DNA of 64,000 nucleotides from Platanthera guangdongensis (Eukaryota; Streptophyta; Magnoliopsida; Asparagales; Orchidaceae), in NCBI GenBank assembly GCA_039583875.1, contig CM077159.1:103129287-103193286 (forward strand), read 5' to 3'. The notes below the pieces were generated by a model. The model worked only from the letters and a program-made list of their open reading frames with translations, searched no databases and was not told where the DNA came from. This document shows positions 58,231 to 64,000 of the stretch, piece after piece; within the stretch, counting starts at the first letter, position 1; every line of letters begins with the position of its first letter. The position numbers were made by a program, and so were the translations under genes.

Positions 58231-58425
58231 TGACACGGGGGTCCGCCCCTACGGCCATGCACAATAGTACCCGGCCGGCGATGGTGGGCTTCGCCCGCCC
58301 CGGCTCGATGCTCTCAGGCGACCTTCAGTCGCATCCAGTAAATGGATGGGGGGGGGGGGGGAACCCGACCGAGGATGACGGATTTTGCCCGGTCCATCAA
58401 GGCGGGTTTCTCCCGCAACATATAC
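58231..58425. other. GC-rich insert of unknown origin
   Basis: About 195 bp of GC-rich sequence follow a TA array; AT-rich sequence lies beyond. Several short hairpins are visible: GGGCTTCGCCC, CGACCTTCAGTCG and GCGGGTTTCTCCCGC, plus a G-run at 58348-58361. I do not recognise it. It has no match elsewhere in the window. Confidence 0.5.
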
Positions 58426-58838
58426 ATATGAGTACTCAAAATGACCATAAAAATATACATAAATATTACAATTTTTATTTTGTAAAACAATATACGTTTT
58501 CACCTAAAAATATTAATTTTTATTTTAATAAAGTTCATTGATTTAATGTCATCACCTTGAAAATACCACTGATATGCCTAATGACAACCTTCCTTGAATA
58601 AATCGCTGACTTGCCTAATGACAAACTACCATAGTTGGTGTAGGAGCTCTACTAAAAATATTTTTGAATTTAAATGGATTTTCATCATGACTTCTAATTT
58701 TTTGATTACTTGAATGGATATTGTATTTTAATTTCTTTGAAATAGATTATAATATATGTCAAGTCATTAAAATTTAGAAATTAGGGCATAATTGCTATTT
58801 TTGAATGTTTCACCAAAGACAACTTTTCCCTTATAATA

Positions 58839-58945
<107 letters not shown>

Positions 58946-59279
58946 CGGCCTGTGTATAGCTGATCACGCCGATTGAGCGGCCATGGGTCATCTTCCCCGA
59001 TGATCCAAGGACAATGATCTCTTCAACTTGGAGCCATTCAAGTTCCATTTCCCGGCCACCCGGCCACCTACCTGGACGACCACCACCACCTCCGTTGAGG
59101 TGGTGGCTATCACATGGCGGCGGCACAACCGCCATATGTGTTGTTCTCGGCGTACCCGATGGGTTGAATTTTTATGGAAATTCGCACATTTTATCCTCAC
59201 TGATCAGGCTTGATTGAGCCCGATTTCTCCACCTAAAGACCTACAAATCTAGCACAGAGGAGAAGAAGAAGGATTAGAC

Positions 59280-59321
59280 CTGCAGGCGGGCTTGGCAGCT
59301 GGTGTGGTGGTGATGTGCCAT
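59280..59321 (-). other. E0 counterpart of the LTR first exon
   Basis: The ATG at 59321 (minus) opens 14 codons followed by CAG/GT. It lies in the part of the E0 LTR that aligns with E3 exon 1 and has the same length. The residues (MAHHHHTSCQARLQ) are less basic than in E3. Weak evidence. Confidence 0.3.
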
Positions 59322-60125
59322 GGCCGTCAATCTCATGCTTTCTCCTTGCCGAATACTCTATTATCCTCCTAAACCAGTGATGTAACTGTCCATTTTGATT
59401 GCTTGGAAGCTTTTAAAGCTGATGGAGGGACTGTTTTGGGGAGTGGGTGAGGCTACACTTGATTTCCATTAATGGCCATGAAGGGGAGTGTTCGACCATG
59501 GTGAATTGGTGCCCCTTCATGTGCTGGGCTGGCTGGAATTGATGGAAACTCTTCCCAAAGGTTAGGGGAGATGAATGGTGGCATAGGGAAGGGGAGGGGA
59601 AGAGCCTCTTTACATTTCACCTTTTACACCCCACTTTCTCTCTCCTCCCTTTAATGAAAAATTCACCTTCTCTCTCATAGTCATCACTCTTTAGGTAATT
59701 TCGACTTACTAGAGCTAGTGGGTCATCACATTTTGGCCTTGCCCAATTAGTTTCTAGTTGGGCCTAGTTTTCCTCCCCATTTGAGCTTGGTTTTGACCAA
59801 AGTTGACTTAGAATGTTTGACTTGGTCAAATTAGTGGGTTGACTGGTCAACTAGGTGTGTTGAGTCCCTTGTCACTACCCAAGTCAATTTGTGGCTTGAT
59901 GTAACCCATTTACGTCATGTTAGGTCACTTTGACGTAACTAGGATTAAGGTTGAACCTAGTTAGCTTGGCCACTTAGGTTGACCCCAAATGGGTTGTATG
60001 GATTTTAAAGGGTCCCTATGGGGTTTAGAATGACATGGTTGGGTCAAGTGGTCATGTTGGGAGTCATTGGCCAAATCCTAGCTTAGGTGACCAAGAACTA
60101 CTATTTGCAGACCAAGGTGCTTTCA

Positions 60126-60381
60126 CTTATTTTTCTTAGGCACCCGTGGTCCTTTTATATCATGCAGACTCTGCTGTGATTTTAATACTCAGTTATATAT
60201 CTATTCTGATTTGTAGACTTGACTTAATTGTCTCCTTTCATGTATTTCTACTTCCTTGGTGATTAGTAATCCCGACAGGATCAGCATTTTGTAGTGACAA
60301 CCTCCCGTGTGTTGGTGTCACCGCAAAACGACGATTCTAGGCCTAAGGCCCGGTAGCATAGCAAAATAAAGGGGTCTTACA
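60126..60381 (+). repeat. E7 5' LTR, last about 250 bp
   Basis: GTCACCGCAAAACGACGATTCT...GGGGTCTTACA matches the end of the E3 LTR; the first ~100 bp are diverged. The PBS after it (TATTATCATAG at 60385) is decayed compared with TGGTATCAGAG. Confidence 0.75.
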
Positions 60382-60602
60382 AACTATTATCATAGCGAAC
60401 CTCGATCCGAAGAGAAGAAGTCCACAAAACCATAGTCCACCACACACGAGCTTAGTGTGAGGACAAACTAGCAGCGGAAGCAATGGTGTGCCCATAAGGA
60501 GAATCACATGCAAAAGTCCACTTTTTCATTATTTCCACTTGTACGTTAACTTATAATTGGAATTTTCCTTTGTAACCTGTGACGAACCCTACCCCTCAAT
60601 AG

Positions 60603-61691
60603 GGTACACCTCAGGCACAAAACATAGTTCCACCCCCACCGGCTCCGAATCCGATCCAGCAAACGGAGATGGGGCAGACACTGACAGCTATTCTGGAGGC
60701 CTTCAGGGCTCAGCAGGCTCCAACTCCACATCCAAATCCCGGGGCTAACTACCTGGGCGTCTTTCGAGGGCTTTCCCATCCATCCTACCTCGGGACAGAG
60801 TCAGCAGTCCCTAAAGAGGAGTGGCTGGACATTATTTATGAGAAGTTGGATGAGATTCAATGCCCGATAGAGGAGGCTGTAGCCTTGACAGTTTCCTGCT
60901 TGGAGTTGCATGCGAAGAGATGGTGGAAGTCACTGTTAGACACCACCTTTGCGGGAGTGGATTGCCCGAACATTTCCTGGGAGGAGTTCAGAGCAGCACT
61001 ATTGGAGCATTTTGTACCACAGTCGTCGGGGGATGAGTTGGAGGACATGTTCCTGTGGTTGAGATAGGGGCAGCAGGACGGTGTTGGAATACTACCATAA
61101 GTTCACATATCTAGCCCACTTTGCGGGCTCATACTAGATGGATGATGCGAGCTATGCAAAGAGGTTCTACAAGTGTCTTCACGATGACATGAAGCATGCC
61201 ATCCTCTTCATTTCTGATAGGAGCTGGTCCAGGATCTTAGAGATAGCCAAGAAGCTGGAGGCATACCAGCTTACAGTCCGGTGTTGAAAAGACCGACTAA
61301 TGACTCAGTGATTTGCGGCTGGAGATATTAGGCCAGAGGTCGTGTCATAGGGGAAATTAGGAATTGGGATCAACCCTGCCATGAGAACATGCAGGAGCAG
61401 AGGGACCAGGTGGTTTTAGCTCCTCAGCCCTTGCAGGTACTGGAGATGCCAAGGGCAGTGGAGGAGACACCGACATGATTCCGGTGCAACCAGCCGGGGC
61501 ACTTTCGGAATAACTGCACCATGAGCGGAGCACCTCCACCAGCATCTCAGGATGCCCCACCTGCTCGGTAGTTTTGTGGTCAAGGATGCGGCCGAGGATG
61601 TGGATTTAGGGTGGAGACCGGACACAGGATAGAGAGCAGGTATATGCCTAGGATCTAGCTCAGCCCCGAAACCCGGAGCGGGTGCTAGTGG
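60603..61691 (+). pseudogene. E7 gag, several stops
   Basis: The frame opens after the AG at 60602 with GTPQAQNIVPPPP and has ATG at 60669 (MGQTLTAILEAFRAQQ). The core is well kept to 61064: EEWLDIIYEKL, VSCLELHAKRWWKSLLDTTFAG, WEEFRAALLEHFVPQS. TAG at 61065 follows. Later parts show FYKCLHDDMKHA-like and ILEIAKKLEA blocks with further stops and frameshifts. A zinc knuckle remnant (CNQPGHFRNNC) lies near 61480-61515. The end reaches PRNPERVLVG at the predicted splice donor. Confidence 0.8.
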
Positions 61692-61813
61692 GTACGTCGG
61701 TGATTTAAAGTTCCTTTCTTTCCTAGAAGCTAGATTACATGAATATAAAATTATAGAATTAGGGAAGAATCCAAAAATAGACATCTAAGAGAAAAAAAAC
61801 TTAACTAACTCAG
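61692..61813 (+). other. Predicted intron 2 of E7, gag/protease junction (122 nt)
   Basis: GTACGT donor after GTGG, and acceptor TAACTAACTCAG, with CTAAC as a good branch-point candidate. AT-rich. Splicing rebuilds the same Gly codon as in E3 and gives [19 protein letters not shown]. Confidence 0.65.
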
Positions 61814-62057
61814 GTATAGTATTGGTGTGTGGCAAGCATGCACACACCCTATTTGACACGGGAGCATCAAATAATTTTATATCGAAGGAGTTTATCAGAG
61901 ACTTGGACTAGATTAGGAGCTTTGAGGGAGTCGTTAGGAGCGTGCGTCTCCCAAATGGGATGGAGATCCAGTCTACGACCAATAACATTCTAGGAGTGAC
62001 CATTGAGGGTGTTGGAAACCTACTTGTGATTTAGGCTAGGATCACTATTAGGATTGA
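61814..62057 (+). pseudogene. E7 protease fragment
   Basis: [24 protein letters not shown] has an intact D-T-G. A TAG at 61909 and further stops follow (VRLPNGMEIQS still recognisable). Homology with E3 ends near 62057. From 62058 to about 62232 I see nothing recognisable. Confidence 0.75.
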
Positions 62058-62232
62058 TTAGATTACCCAACATATATGGTATAGGGTCATAGGATGTTTC
62101 CAGGGTCAAGGTCAGTCACATGATGTTAGATTGTTGGAACATACCTTCAGAAGACTTCAGAGATAGAAGACTTTAGAGAAAAAGCAGTTAAAAGTATGCA
62201 GAAAAAGTTGTTTGACAAAAGCTAAACTAAGT

Positions 62233-64000
62233 TCGACGATCGTCGATTGATGGTTAGGACTCCAAAATTATTTACGGTCACGCGGCGACCCGGCGGTTTT
62301 ATTTGAGAAAAAGGCGGATGTGATTTTTATTTAAGAAAACGGGGCGCACGTATTTATTTATTTGGATATAAAACGGTTTAGATCGAGTTTTAACGAAAGG
62401 AGACAAGTTCACCTATCGTGAGTAGTACAGGATATTCCGGGTGGAATATCGAGGTCGTATTGTTCTCTGGGCCGGTTAGATTATTTCTACTCTTCCCTGG
62501 AGGGGACTATTATTTTACCGATAATTATCTTGTTGGGATATTTTATATATAATAAAAATGAGGCAGAAAACATAAAAAGAAATCATAAAAAGAAAGCTTG
62601 AAGGTGGTGCCGATGAAGAGCTTAGCTCGATGGCACCGAAAAAACAATTGAACTAAAATAAACTTTAAATAAAAAGAGCTCCTAAATTTCTAATTAATTA
62701 AGGCGGAGACTTGGTCATGGAGGTTCCACTAAAATGAGCTCACCTATCTCTAGGACTATCGCTCACCTGAACGTTAAGACTATTCGACCGGGCTCTCGTC
62801 CGACGAAGGATTCCTCTTAACGCCCGCATTATGCTAAAAACCCCGCTATTGGGTGGGGAACCCAATCCGGTAGAGTTGGCGCGCCTCCTCTCTCGAGGGT
62901 TAGTGCGGAACTCTCTTTGCCAAGGGGTGATCGGTCCATATGCACGGCCTCTCGGCTAGCTAGCATATGGACTACGGAAATAGGGCCCACACATCGATAT
63001 GTGGTCCTACGCGTCGTTAACCCCGGGCAAACCTTAAGTACTTTTAATTAATTAGAAAAATTAGACCTTTAATTATTTTAAGCAATTTTATCTGTCCCAA
63101 CGCTCTTCGATGCCGAGGGTTAAGAACGATTAGCCACTCATCGGAATGGGGACGGCATGCGGTGAAAAGCAGTAAATAAGGCGATAAAGAAAGCAGTAAA
63201 TGAAAGCGATAAAATGAAAGCAGTAAAATAAAGCAGTAAATTGCAAGTCCTACTCAAACGAGTAGGACTGAAGAAAGCTGTAAATTGTGAGTCCCGACGC
63301 AAATGCGTGGGCGGAAGAAAGAAAGCGGGTCCTACTCAAACGAGTAGGACTAAATAAATGCGACACACGCACACACTCGACAGAAAGTAAAACTCACGCA
63401 CACGCTCTCTCGACATAAATGAAAACGCACACACTCTATAGGAAAGTAAAACACACGCACACGACATAAATGAAAACACACGCACTCTACTGAAATGAAA
63501 ATAAAAGCAATGCGTCATTTAACTCTTAACGAGTAGGCGGAAATAGATGCACGAGTACAAAACAATTAAGAAAAGCTAAGTTACACAAAAATTAAAACGA
63601 CTGCATTTCTACCGCTAGAATGCGGTAGAAATGCATAAAAAGAGAATGAAAAATTTAAAAGAGCAAAAGGTTTGCAAATAAAAATGAAAATGCAAGTGCT
63701 CGAAAAATAAAAACGAATACATTTCTACCGCTAGAATGCGGTAGAAATGCATAAAAAGAGAACGAAAAAATTAAATAAGGAAAAAGTTTTTGAAATAAAA
63801 GGAAAAATGCAAAAGCTTGAAAAATTAAAACGATTATGTTTTCATTCTTATAACTCCGTAAAAATGCTAAAAAGGTGAAAATAAACTGAAAATAATGAAA
63901 AGGTTTTACATCCTAAAAAGAAAAATCTAAGTTAAAAGAAATGAAAATCACTTTGAAATCAGTTTTACGGGTTTATAACAATGAGATAGAAAGCTATAAA
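62233..64000 (-). repeat. E8: minus-strand Athila-type LTR, continues past the window
   Basis: Reverse complement aligns with the E4 LTR from about 62410 (CACCTATC, GAGTAGTAC, GAGGTCGTATTGTTCTC) through the GGTTTGCCCGGGGTTAACGACGCG block (about 63010-63040) to the CCTACTC/GAGTAGG and TGTGTG parts (63240-63540). The left edge is not clear; the palindrome TCGACGATCGTCGA is at 62233-62246 and TTGATGG follows. No tRNA-Asp-type PBS is seen to the left, so this is a 3' or solo LTR end. Confidence 0.8.
63603..63750 (-). repeat. Duplicated perfect hairpin in E8 LTR
   Basis: GCATTTCTACCGC-TAGAAT-GCGGTAGAAATGC is a perfect 13-bp stem with a 6-base loop at 63603-63634. It recurs with a 12-bp stem at 63720-63749, inside a duplication of about 116 bp. 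Confidence 0.9.

Larger units (their letters stand above)
60126..62057 (+). mobile_element. E7: plus-strand Tekay fragment
   Basis: It comprises an LTR end (60126-60381), leader, gag and the start of protease, all closest to E3 in this window. The left side abuts the minus-strand E0 LTR. On the right, homology stops within protease near 62057. Multiple stops make it a pseudo-element. Confidence 0.8.

Noticed and set aside
58122..58541. Frame through the (TA)n tract
   Set aside because: Tyr/Ile repeat translation of a microsatellite; not a protein.

Overview
This window looks like plant (angiosperm) nuclear DNA made entirely of nested Ty3/gypsy LTR retrotransposons. I found no host gene, rRNA, tRNA or CRISPR array. 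The clades recognised by domain motifs (Tekay/Del chromoviruses, a CRM-like chromovirus, Athila and Tat) occur together in seed-plant genomes. Nothing in the sequence fixes the species. The elements are labelled E0-E8 here.

Layout. The base layer is E0, an old minus-strand Tekay element with a very long LTR. It survives in four pieces: gag and leader (12149-12491) and LTR pieces at 12492-14820, 43009-43763 and 57860 to about 60125. Three insertions split it, and each of those carries a younger one. (1) E1 (1-12148, plus) entered E0 gag and was later hit by E2 (1483-10651, plus, TSD TAGAT). (2) E4, an Athila element (14821-43008, plus), entered the E0 LTR and was hit by E3 (15721-31101, plus, 5.1-kb LTRs, TSD AACAT). 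(3) E5, a Tat-like element without RT or IN (43764-57859, minus), entered the E0 LTR and was hit by the CRM-like E6 (48551-55686, minus, TSD CCATC). To the right are E7, a plus-strand Tekay fragment joined head-to-head with E0 (about 60126-62057), and E8, a minus-strand Athila-type LTR (about 62240 to the window end).

State of the elements. E3 is youngest: its two LTRs differ at few positions, and its pol frame is open apart from one TAG. E2, E4 and E6 have recognisable domains broken by stops and frameshifts. E5 lost RT and integrase and carries long tandem arrays.

Main observation. The Tekay-type elements appear to have a split gag-pol gene. A short basic first exon (8 or 14 codons, beginning like a chromovirus Gag) lies inside the LTR and ends at a GT. 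The rest of gag starts right after an AG beyond the PBS, in phase 0. A second AT-rich intron of 122-143 nt interrupts one glycine codon at the gag/protease junction in E2, E3 and E7. Splicing it would fuse Gag to Pol; retaining it ends Gag a few codons later. This is inferred from sequence and needs RNA evidence.
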